Shown here piece by piece: positions 1 to 7,561 of a stretch of DNA of 64,000 nucleotides. The stretch's first letter is position 1, and each line of letters starts with the position of its first letter. The stretch covers positions 1 to 64,000 of the forward strand of contig NZ_QARE02000013.1 in assembly GCF_003052515.2 (NCBI RefSeq), given 5' to 3'. This DNA comes from Pseudomonas sp. RIT409 (GTDB lineage Bacteria > Pseudomonadota > Gammaproteobacteria > Pseudomonadales > Pseudomonadaceae). Made by a program: the position numbers and the translations under genes. The notes under the pieces are model-generated. The model searched no databases, was not told the origin of the DNA, and saw only the letters and a program-made list of their open reading frames with translations.

Positions 1-48
1 CCACCATGTCTCCGGTCTATACACCAAGACAAATGGGGCCGCTGTAAA

Positions 49-254
49 AGCGGAACAGTGAATCAGCGTCACCCTCGCCAATGGATCAGCTCGCCATACC
101 CGGACCCATGGCTTCACAGGTTTGGCTGAAATCGAGTGCAAACCCGTTGTACAGAGCGTGATAGCGGAACGGTAAATAAGCGTCACCCTCGCCAATGAAT
201 CAGCTCTCCGTATCGGGACCGTTCAACGCTGCCAATGGATCACCTCACCTCCAT
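49..254. repeat. Direct repeats, possible worn IS end
   Basis: A 58-base unit at 49-106 recurs at 163-220 with about nine mismatches, 114 bases apart. Both copies share the core CGTCACCCTCGCCAATG and begin with AGCGGAAC. A partial third copy of the middle part (GCCAATGGATCA) lies at 231-254. No transposase reading frame is present in the window. Multiple degenerate terminal repeats are typical of IS21-family ends, so this may be the edge of an element lying to the left or a remnant. The family assignment is inference. Confidence 0.5.
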
Positions 255-465
255 CCAAACAAACAGCGCCACTCGACTGCTGATGATGCTGGTGGGATGT
301 ACCTGGATATTGAGAGCCAAAACCCCACCCTCCCGTGAAATGATAAATGGCAGACAACACCCTCAAGTCACGGTTTTTTCAGCCGATATCAGGGCAAATG
401 AAGCACATCGGTCGTGCTCGTCGATCTCCAGGGAGGAACAGACGACCACCGGCAATGCAGCCCCC

Positions 466-1251
466 ATGAGGTCGCTGTCTATGACACCCCGCACATTCGG
501 AAAACAGGCTCGCAGCGTCCTGTACGGCGCGGTGGTGTCGTGTCTGAGTGTTTTCACGGCGTACGCCGGCCCCATCCGGATCGTCACCGAAGAACTGCCG
601 CCTTACAACATGACCCAAGACGGCAAAATGACTGGCATGAGCACCGAGGTGGTTCAGGCCGTTCTGAAAGAGGTCAACGTACAGGCTGATATTCAATCGA
701 TGCCTTGGGCCCGCGCATATGACCTCGCGTTGCACGATCCAGACGTGCTCATTTACTCCATCACCCGCACCGCCGAGCGCGAACCATTGTTCAAATGGGT
801 TGGCACCATCGCCGCTTCGCGCTGGTACCTGTATTCGTCATCCAGCCACCCGATTACCCTGATGGACCTGGACGACGCCCGCGATTGGCAGACCGCAACC
901 GTCAACGAAGACGTCGGCGAGCAATACCTGATGGGCAACCGTTTCCTCATCGGCCGTCAATTGCAGTCGAGCAATCGCTACGAGTTGAACTATCAGAAAT
1001 TGCGTACCGGACATGTCGATTTGTGGATTTCCGATGAATTGAATGCCGATTACCTTGCGCGGCAGGCGGGTGACGATCCCAAGGAGACGCTCGTCCCCTC
1101 CTTGCGCATCCCGGAGCTCGAAGCAGCAGGCGGCTTCAGTATGGCTTTCAGCGTTGGCACATCCGATGCTACCGTGCAGCTGTTTCAACAGGGCCTGAAG
1201 GCCATCCGTGAAAACGGAACCTACGATGCCATTGCACGGAAATGGAATTGA
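466..1251 (+). CDS. Periplasmic amino-acid-type substrate-binding protein
   Basis: A solute-binding protein of the PBPb (SBP_bac_3) type, about 261 residues. From this start an N-terminal stretch looks like a signal peptide ending in TAYA before GPIRIVTEELPPYN, the usual first strand of the fold. The open frame extends upstream to 235, but that part overlaps degenerate repeat DNA and reads as non-coding. The start could also be 481; neither has a well-spaced Shine-Dalgarno sequence. No permease or ATPase genes adjoin it. Instead the next gene is a diguanylate cyclase, and a paralogue lies beyond that (2619-3368), sharing the PWARAYD and FKWVG motifs. The protein therefore probably presents a ligand to a sensor rather than to a transporter. 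Its ligand is unknown. Confidence 0.8.
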   Translation: MRSLSMTPRTFGKQARSVLYGAVVSCLSVFTAYAGPIRIVTEELPPYNMTQDGKMTGMSTEVVQAVLKEVNVQADIQSMPWARAYDLALHDPDVLIYSITRTAEREPLFKWVGTIAASRWYLYSSSSHPITLMDLDDARDWQTATVNEDVGEQYLMGNRFLIGRQLQSSNRYELNYQKLRTGHVDLWISDELNADYLARQAGDDPKETLVPSLRIPELEAAGGFSMAFSVGTSDATVQLFQQGLKAIRENGTYDAIARKWN

Positions 1252-1253
1252 GC

Positions 1254-2600
1254 ATGCTCGCAGAGTCCGAATCGAAAACCTCCGAAGAGACGCGCGTGGC
1301 GCGGCGCACCGGTTCGCTGGCACGTCGGCTGGTGTTGGCCACGCTGGCCTTCTGTGTACTGTTCACCTTCGCCACGGTGTCGGTTCGCACCTGGTTCGCC
1401 TGGAACGCCAACCTGTCGAACATGAATGCAGAACTGGGCCTGATCGATCAGGTGTTCCAGGGCACCCTGTCCAAAGCGGTGTGGGAGATGGACAACGAGG
1501 CGCTGCAGACGCAGATCGACAGCGTCGCTCTCGCGGCACCGGTGGGCCGGGTCGAACTGACCATCCTGCGTCCGGGGCGCGCCCCGCAAGTCCTGACCCG
1601 TCAACACCCTGGGCACAACAGTTCGGCACTCGCTCCGGCCTTGCATCGCCAGTTGACGGTGACGCCCTACCCCGGCGCCAACGAGGTGGTGGGCGAGTTG
1701 ACCATCGAGGGCGATGAAAGCCTGCTCTGGCAACGCCTCTGGAAAGAGGTGGGCATCATCATGCTGACCCAGATCATTCAGTCACTGGCCCTGGCCGGCC
1801 TGATCATGGGTATGTTCAATCGCTCGGTGACCCTGCACGTACGACGTATCGCCCGGCATCTGGAGCAACTCACGCCGCAGAACCTCAAACAGCATCTGGT
1901 ACTGGGACGGCGCGGCAAGGCCAGCGACGAGCTGGACCTCCTGGAGGCGGGCGTCAACGACCTGCAAGACAAACTGGCCGACCACATCGAACGCCAGACC
2001 CGCGACGAACTGGCCCTCGCCGCCAGCCGTGATCAACTCGCCGAATTGGTGGAGCAGCGTACGGCGCAGTTGAAGGCCGCGAACACCCGGCTGGAAGCAT
2101 TGACCCGTTTCGACCCGCTGACCGGCCTGGCGAACCGTCGGCACTTCGATGAGCTCAAGGAATTGGAGTTCAACCGCGCGCTGCGTCACAAGCAGCCCTT
2201 TTCGGTGCTGATGTGCGACATCGATTACTTCAAAGCCTACAACGACACCTACGGCCATGCGAACGGTGACCAGTGCCTGCGGGATGTGGCACTGACGATG
2301 AGCGCGCTGTTCTCGCGTTCCGGCGAGCTGGTCGCGCGGTTGGGTGGCGAGGAGTTCGCCGTGTTGCTGCCGGGCCAGAACAAGCAGCAGGCGCTGGCCT
2401 GCGCCGAACGGCTGCAGGAGTTGCTGGCCAATCGGGAGCTGCCACACAGCGCCTCACCCGTCTCGCCATTCATCACGATGAGCATTGGGATCGCTGAGCT
2501 GGAGCCAGCCAACATGGAACGATTCGACCAGTTGCTGCAGACGGCCGACAAGGCCCTGTATCGCGCAAAGAGTCAGGGCCGGAACCGGTGCGTGATCTGA
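1254..2600 (+). CDS. Membrane diguanylate cyclase (GGDEF)
   Basis: Makes cyclic di-GMP from two GTP. A first membrane helix lies near residues 28-48, then a periplasmic sensor stretch of about 120 residues (VWEMDNEALQTQID), a second helix near 165-185, a HAMP-like linker, a coiled coil ending in VEQRTAQL, and a C-terminal GGDEF domain. The catalytic motif is GGEEF near residue 364, an active variant in this family. The position of the inhibitory I-site reads RSGE rather than RxxD, so product inhibition may be weak. The ATG at 1254 has GGAA about seven bases upstream. An alternative ATG at 1242 overlaps the preceding gene by ten bases and has no room for a ribosome site. The gene is flanked by two paralogous binding-protein genes and is probably co-transcribed with both. 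Confidence 0.9.
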   Translation: MLAESESKTSEETRVARRTGSLARRLVLATLAFCVLFTFATVSVRTWFAWNANLSNMNAELGLIDQVFQGTLSKAVWEMDNEALQTQIDSVALAAPVGRVELTILRPGRAPQVLTRQHPGHNSSALAPALHRQLTVTPYPGANEVVGELTIEGDESLLWQRLWKEVGIIMLTQIIQSLALAGLIMGMFNRSVTLHVRRIARHLEQLTPQNLKQHLVLGRRGKASDELDLLEAGVNDLQDKLADHIERQTRDELALAASRDQLAELVEQRTAQLKAANTRLEALTRFDPLTGLANRRHFDELKELEFNRALRHKQPFSVLMCDIDYFKAYNDTYGHANGDQCLRDVALTMSALFSRSGELVARLGGEEFAVLLPGQNKQQALACAERLQELLANRELPHSASPVSPFITMSIGIAELEPANMERFDQLLQTADKALYRAKSQGRNRCVI

Positions 2601-2618
2601 ACAGGAAGACCGAATGAC

Positions 2619-3368
2619 ATGAGCTGCCCTCACACTACGATCCGACGGAGCCTGAACGGCCTGTGCCTGTGCATGACCCTGCTGTTCGCTCTTTCAGCCC
2701 AGGCCGAGACGATTCAGGTCGTCACTGAAGACTCGTCCTATAGCTCGTTGGAGAACGGCAAGGTTGTGGGTGCCGCCAGTGAACTGGTGGAAAAAACCCT
2801 AGCCAAGGCGGGCATCACCGATTACCACATGAGCCTGTATCCCTGGGCGCGTGCCTACGACATCGCGCGCCTGGAACCCAACGTGCTGATCTACCCGATC
2901 ATCCGCAGCGCTGAACGTGAAACGCTGTTCAAGTGGGTGGGGGAGCTGGACGAAGTGACGCCGCTTTTCTACAAATTGCGGTCCCGGCACGACATCGTGG
3001 TCAACGACCTGCAAGACGCCGCCGGCTACACCGTGGGTGTGATCCGGGACGATGCTCGCCAGGAATACCTGGAACGCAAGGGCTTCAGCAAGATGGTGGT
3101 GTCGTCGAACAACCTGGACAACCTTCGCAAGCTGCTCAGCGGGCAAGTCATGCTGGTGCCCATGCCGGAACGCGAGGCGCGCAAGCAGTGCCAGGATTTG
3201 CAGATCGATTTCGAAGAGCTGGAAAGCGTCTACACCCTGGACGATCTGTCCAAGGGGCTGTACGTGGCCATGAGCGCCAAGACACCGGACGACGTTTTCA
3301 AACGCGTCAGCACCGCCTTCAGCCGCTTGAAGGATGACGGGACGGTGGCGAAGGTGCTGGCGCAGTGA
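2619..3368 (+). CDS. Periplasmic amino-acid-type substrate-binding protein (paralogue)
   Basis: A 249-residue PBPb-type protein with a signal peptide ending in LSAQA before ETIQVVTED. It resembles the product of 466-1251 at LYPWARAYDIA, EPNVLIYPI and ETLFKWVGEL, so the two genes appear to be diverged duplicates on either side of the cyclase gene. It follows the cyclase gene after 18 bases on the same strand, which suggests one operon. No transporter membrane or ATPase component is present. A sensory role with the cyclase periplasmic domain is the simplest reading, but this is inference from gene order. The ligand cannot be told from sequence. Confidence 0.8.
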   Translation: MSCPHTTIRRSLNGLCLCMTLLFALSAQAETIQVVTEDSSYSSLENGKVVGAASELVEKTLAKAGITDYHMSLYPWARAYDIARLEPNVLIYPIIRSAERETLFKWVGELDEVTPLFYKLRSRHDIVVNDLQDAAGYTVGVIRDDARQEYLERKGFSKMVVSSNNLDNLRKLLSGQVMLVPMPEREARKQCQDLQIDFEELESVYTLDDLSKGLYVAMSAKTPDDVFKRVSTAFSRLKDDGTVAKVLAQ

Positions 3369-3432
3369 TCAACGCCAGCCCTTCCCGGCCGCGCAGTTCC
3401 TGATCCAACCAGCGAGTCGGGCAGCCAGCCCG

Positions 3433-4044
3433 TCAGACCATCGGCAGGCTCGTGAAGATGTCCAGCCGTTCAGCCTGCGCGGCGAAGTCGGCCAACAGCG
3501 GGTAATCCAGGGCGCTGGCCTGATCCGGCACCACCAGTTGGATGAACGACCAGCCGACCGCAATGCTGATCCCGTCCTGCCCGATGTCCGCTTCCGCACT
3601 CAAGGGGTGTTCGGCCAACTCCCGTTCAAGCGTCGCGCACGCCGTTTTCAGCTGCTCACTGACCCGCTCCACCCACGGCGCGTGCTGAATCTGGGCCGGG
3701 CGCAAATTGCGCTCGTAGTAGATCTGCACCGCCTTTTCATACGCCACCAGTGCCAGGCCTGTCAGACGTAGCGTGCGCGTGCGCTCAGGCAGGCTTGAGG
3801 GCATCAGGCCTTTTCCGGGCCCTTGCAAGCACTCCACATAGTCGAGAATCAGGCTCGACTCCATCAGCACGTGCCCCTCATCGGTCACGAAGGTCGGCGC
3901 CTTGATCACCGGGTTGATTTCCCGAAAGCGCTCCATGCCACGAAACACCGAGACCGACTCATGCTCGAACGCGATGCCCATCCGTTTCAGGCTGATCGCG
4001 ACGCGCCGCACATAGGGTGAATCCAGCATACCGACGAGTTTCAT
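3433..4044 (-). CDS. Glutathione S-transferase family protein
   Basis: About 203 residues. The N-terminal thioredoxin-fold domain starts MKLVGMLDSPYVRR, with the cis-proline motif at APTF and the glutathione-contacting MESSLIL (ESS). A helical C-terminal domain follows. Members conjugate glutathione to electrophiles or act as glutathione-dependent reductases or isomerases; the substrate is unknown. The ATG at 4044 is chosen because GGGGAA lies seven bases upstream; an in-frame GTG at 4050 would sit almost on that site. The gene is convergent with the binding-protein gene to its left, with 64 bases between them. Confidence 0.85.
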   Translation of the reverse strand: MKLVGMLDSPYVRRVAISLKRMGIAFEHESVSVFRGMERFREINPVIKAPTFVTDEGHVLMESSLILDYVECLQGPGKGLMPSSLPERTRTLRLTGLALVAYEKAVQIYYERNLRPAQIQHAPWVERVSEQLKTACATLERELAEHPLSAEADIGQDGISIAVGWSFIQLVVPDQASALDYPLLADFAAQAERLDIFTSLPMV

Positions 4045-4184
4045 CCACACGTTCCCCAGGGTTCAGTAACAAGACAGAAAGGCGCGCAACAGCGCTTTTG
4101 CTCGCAGGCTAGCAAAAGCGCCACGACGCGCAACGCACTCTCCGCGAAAAACCTCGCATGGGGCAACACCCTGTCCACACTGTA

Positions 4185-4200
4185 TTCACGAAGTCTTCAC
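4185..4200 (+). promoter_or_regulatory. TTCAC direct repeat upstream of eptA-like gene
   Basis: The 293-base gap between the divergent GST and phosphoethanolamine transferase genes holds no gene. Within it TTCAC occurs at 4185-4189 and again at 4196-4200, exactly 11 bases apart. Half-sites on an 11-base period are typical of OmpR/PhoB-family response regulators, which often control lipid A modification genes. No match to a named consensus is claimed. Confidence 0.25.
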
Positions 4201-4337
4201 AATCGTTTTGAAAAACTCCGCGCCATCCCGCTTTTCAATCAACCCTGTCGACCTTCGACAGCCTCGGCGGGCGCGCAGGTAGCAGGGATACGCCAACTGG
4301 CACGCCACGTTCGGGCTCGTTTCGAGTAGTGCTTTAT

Positions 4338-5981
4338 ATGGAAGTACGTTCAAAGCTGCGCCCCATCACCTCCACCCGCCTGGTCATGCTGTTTTCCCTC
4401 TGCCTGGTGGCGTTCTACAACCTGGCGACCTGGCATGCGCTTATTGGGCTCAGCCAATTGCAGGGCGTCAGGGAAGCGGCGTTCCGGGTATCGTTCGGGC
4501 TTCTGCTGTGGGGCGCCTTCACGCTGCTGCTCACACCGTTCTCGTTTCGCCCGACGCTCAAACCGGTGCTGAGCCTCGTCGCACTCTGCTCGGCGGCAGC
4601 GGCGTACTTCATGAACAGCTACGGTGTCAGCATCGACACCGGCATGATGCAGAACGTCCTGGAAACCAACCCCGGTGAAGTGAAGGACCTGCTCAGCGGC
4701 AGGCTGTTCCTCTATCTGGGCCTGCTGGGCGTCGTGCCGGTGGCGCTGATCTGGCTGGTACCGGTCACCTATCGCCCCGTGCTGCCCGGGCTGGTCAACA
4801 AGGTGCTGGTCTGCGTAGGGTGTGTGCTGGTGATCGCGGCGTCCGTCGGGCCGTTCTACTCGACCTACGCGCCGATCTTTCGCGATGAAGACAAACTGAC
4901 CCACTTCATCAACCCGACCAATTACCTTTACGCGATTGGAAAACTGACCAAGCAGACCGTCGCCATCAAGGAAACGGTCAAGATCCAGACCGTAGGCGCC
5001 GACTCGGTGCTTAGCCCGCAGGCGCAGGCGCGGCCGAAGAAGAGCTTGATGATCTTCGTGGTCGGCGAGACCGCGCGGGCCGACCATTTCTCGCTCAACG
5101 GGTACGCCCGCGAAACCAATCCGGAACTGAAAAAGCAGGACATCCTGAATTTCACCCAGGTGGCCTCCTGCGGAACGTCCACGGCTGTGTCGGTGCCGTG
5201 CATGTTTTCCAAGTTCCCGCGCACCGATTACAGCGACAAAAAAGGCAAGACCTACGAGAGCTTGCTGGACATGCTTCAACGCGCCGGTTTCAAGGTGGTC
5301 TGGCTGGACAACAACAGCGACTGCAAGGGCACCTGCCTGCGCGTGCCCCATAGCGACATTCCGAAAAACCAGCCGAGCCCGTTCTGCGACGGCCAGACCT
5401 GCCTCGACGAATCCCTGCTGTTCGGGTTGCAGGACTACATCGACACCCTGCAGGACAACGCAATCATCGTGCTGCACGCTGACGGCAGCCACGGCCCGGA
5501 GTACTTCGACCGCTACCCCGCCTCCATGGAGCGCTTCACCCCGGTGTGCCGTACCAATCAGTTGGGCAGTTGCACGTCCGATGAGTTGAAGAACGTCTAT
5601 GACAACACGATCCTCTACACCGATCACTTCCTGGCCCAGACCATCGAGTTGCTCAAGCGCAATCAGGACAAAGTCGACACCTCGATGATCTACGTTTCGG
5701 ACCATGGCGAATCCCTTGGTGAAAACGGCATTTACCTGCACGCCGCGCCTTACGCCATCGCGCCCAGCGCGCAAACCCATGTGCCCATGGTCATGTGGTT
5801 CGGCAACGCGACGCTGAAAGATGCGGGCATCGACCGCGGTTGCCTGGCGGCCAAGCAGGACCAGGCGGGCCTGAGCCATGACTACCTGTTCCATTCGGTG
5901 CTAGGCTTGCTCGGCGTCGACACCGCCGAGTACCAGCCCGCGCTGGACATTTTCCACAGCTGCAGACAGCCCGCAGGATGA
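4338..5981 (+). CDS. eptA: Lipid A phosphoethanolamine transferase
   Basis: Transfers phosphoethanolamine from phosphatidylethanolamine to lipid A phosphates at the periplasmic face of the inner membrane, which lowers affinity for polymyxins. About 547 residues. Five predicted membrane helices occupy roughly the first 190 residues, followed by a periplasmic alkaline-phosphatase-fold domain. The metal site VGETARADHF and the nucleophile region VASCGTSTAVSVPC (the Thr after CG) are intact, as is VSDHGESLGENG. Several cysteines fit the family's disulfides. A GTG at 4329 is an alternative start. Six bases separate it from the AraC-type gene downstream, suggesting co-transcription. The family assignment is firm; the exact acceptor position is not visible from sequence. 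Confidence 0.9.
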   Translation: MEVRSKLRPITSTRLVMLFSLCLVAFYNLATWHALIGLSQLQGVREAAFRVSFGLLLWGAFTLLLTPFSFRPTLKPVLSLVALCSAAAAYFMNSYGVSIDTGMMQNVLETNPGEVKDLLSGRLFLYLGLLGVVPVALIWLVPVTYRPVLPGLVNKVLVCVGCVLVIAASVGPFYSTYAPIFRDEDKLTHFINPTNYLYAIGKLTKQTVAIKETVKIQTVGADSVLSPQAQARPKKSLMIFVVGETARADHFSLNGYARETNPELKKQDILNFTQVASCGTSTAVSVPCMFSKFPRTDYSDKKGKTYESLLDMLQRAGFKVVWLDNNSDCKGTCLRVPHSDIPKNQPSPFCDGQTCLDESLLFGLQDYIDTLQDNAIIVLHADGSHGPEYFDRYPASMERFTPVCRTNQLGSCTSDELKNVYDNTILYTDHFLAQTIELLKRNQDKVDTSMIYVSDHGESLGENGIYLHAAPYAIAPSAQTHVPMVMWFGNATLKDAGIDRGCLAAKQDQAGLSHDYLFHSVLGLLGVDTAEYQPALDIFHSCRQPAG

Positions 5982-5987
5982 CCTGAC

Positions 5988-6812
5988 ATGCCCCTTTCGC
6001 ACTCCGCCAGCCACCCCGCGACACCGGTGTTCTGGCGGGATGCGCAATTGCCGTTCATCGAAGCGCGCTCCATCGCCGATGGCCGCAAAGTCTGTTATGC
6101 ACGGCACTCCCATGACATCTTCTCGATCGGAGCGATCACCGCCGGGCGCAGCACGTATCTGCACGAGAAATCCCGACAGACGATCGACACCGGCACCGTC
6201 GTGCTGATGAATCCCGGCGACGTCCATGCCTGCAACCCCATTGACGATCAACCGTGGTCATACGTGATGTTTTACGTCGACCCGCACTGGCTCGGCCGGG
6301 TGCAGGAGACATGCGGCGTCGAAGGTTTTCAGCCGGTTCCGGCCATCTCCAGCCAGGACCCCGCGTTATTTGACGGGCTGCTTCGCCTGCATCGGGCCCT
6401 GCTCGACCCCGCGCTGGATGCGCTGGCCAAACAAAAGCAGGCCGTCGGCTTTTTCACCCTCCTGCAGCAGCGACTGGGCGGGTCGGACGCACCGTTGAAG
6501 AAGGCCAACGAACGGGTCGAACGGGCCGCCCGCTACATCAACGAGCACTTTCTGCAGGCGATTCGGCTGCAAGACATCTGTCAGGCCGCCAACCTGTCCG
6601 AGGCCTACCTGATCCGGGCGTTCGAGCAGCACTACCACATGACGCCGCACGCCTACGTGATCAATCGGCGGATACAGCACGCCCAGGCGCAATTGCGTGA
6701 AGGTGAGGCGATTGCCGACATCGCTCACCAGAGCGGCTTCTCGGATCAGGCACATTTTCAGCGAGCGTTCAAAAAGCACCTTGCCACAACGCCTGGGCAA
6801 TACCGGCGCTGA
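5988..6812 (+). CDS. AraC-family transcriptional regulator
   Basis: 274 residues. An N-terminal cupin-like AraC ligand-binding domain (HSHDIFSIGAITAG, then MNPGDVHACNP) occupies roughly residues 20-160. A C-terminal double helix-turn-helix domain follows (LQDICQAANLSEAYLIRAF and IADIAHQSGFSDQAHFQRAFKK). This is the layout of the AraC regulators commonly paired with LysE-type amino acid exporters, and the convergent neighbour is exactly such an exporter. It lies six bases after the phosphoethanolamine transferase gene, so it may also be read from that promoter. The effector is unknown. Confidence 0.9.
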   Translation: MPLSHSASHPATPVFWRDAQLPFIEARSIADGRKVCYARHSHDIFSIGAITAGRSTYLHEKSRQTIDTGTVVLMNPGDVHACNPIDDQPWSYVMFYVDPHWLGRVQETCGVEGFQPVPAISSQDPALFDGLLRLHRALLDPALDALAKQKQAVGFFTLLQQRLGGSDAPLKKANERVERAARYINEHFLQAIRLQDICQAANLSEAYLIRAFEQHYHMTPHAYVINRRIQHAQAQLREGEAIADIAHQSGFSDQAHFQRAFKKHLATTPGQYRR

Positions 6813-7400
6813 TCAGACATACAGCAGCGACATTGCGCATCCGGCCAGCAACGCGGCCATGCTGCGATTGAAGGTTCTGATGCGGGAAGGACTGCGCAGC
6901 CATGGCCCCAGAAACGCGCCCGCGCCGGCCCAGCAGGCGACGGACAGGTAACAGATCACGAAATAGATCAGGGCAAACAGACCGATCAGCCGCGCTTCGC
7001 CGTCTGCCACGAACGCGCCCATTCCGGCCACTGCCGCCAGCCACGCCTTGGGGTTGAGCCACTGCATCGCCGCGCCGTGCCAGAACGAGGGCGGTTGCAC
7101 GGGCCTGTCGACATTCAGACGGCCATCGTCCACTGCCAGTTTCCAGGCCAGGTAAAGCAGAAACGCCATGCCTGCCCAGCGAATCACGTCCGTCAACATC
7201 GGGTACCGATGCAGCACTTCATGCAGGCCCAGCCCGGTGAAGACCAGCAACGCCACAAACCCCACCGTCGCCCCCATGACATGCCGCAGGCTCGCGCCAA
7301 GGCCGAACTGCGCCCCGGAGCTGAGCGCTACCACGTTGACCGGCCCTGGCGAAATGGATGCCGCCAGCGCGAACGCCGCCATGGAAATCATCAGGTTCAT
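6813..7400 (-). CDS. LysE/RhtB-family exporter
   Basis: 195 residues with about six hydrophobic helices. It opens with the family signature SISPGPVNVVALSSGAQFG near the N terminus and has WLNPKAWLAAVAGMGAF near the middle. Members export amino acids or their derivatives across the inner membrane. The ATG at 7400 begins at MNLMISMAAFALAAS; a longer open frame upstream is not protein-like. The stop codon abuts that of the convergent AraC regulator with no spacer. This pairing suggests regulator and exporter serve one substrate, which cannot be named from sequence. Confidence 0.88.
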   Translation of the reverse strand: MNLMISMAAFALAASISPGPVNVVALSSGAQFGLGASLRHVMGATVGFVALLVFTGLGLHEVLHRYPMLTDVIRWAGMAFLLYLAWKLAVDDGRLNVDRPVQPPSFWHGAAMQWLNPKAWLAAVAGMGAFVADGEARLIGLFALIYFVICYLSVACWAGAGAFLGPWLRSPSRIRTFNRSMAALLAGCAMSLLYV

Positions 7401-7561
7401 TACCGCCCCGCTCCGTTCAAAGAATGAAGGGCCACGATAAGGGGTGGGGCTGAGCGGGTATTGAAGAAAACTGACCCTTCCTTCGGCGGCAACGCCGAGT
7501 CTCGGCCGCGCCTGAGCGCCGCCAGCGGTCTGGCGGCGCCCGGACGCTTGCAGCGCTGACG

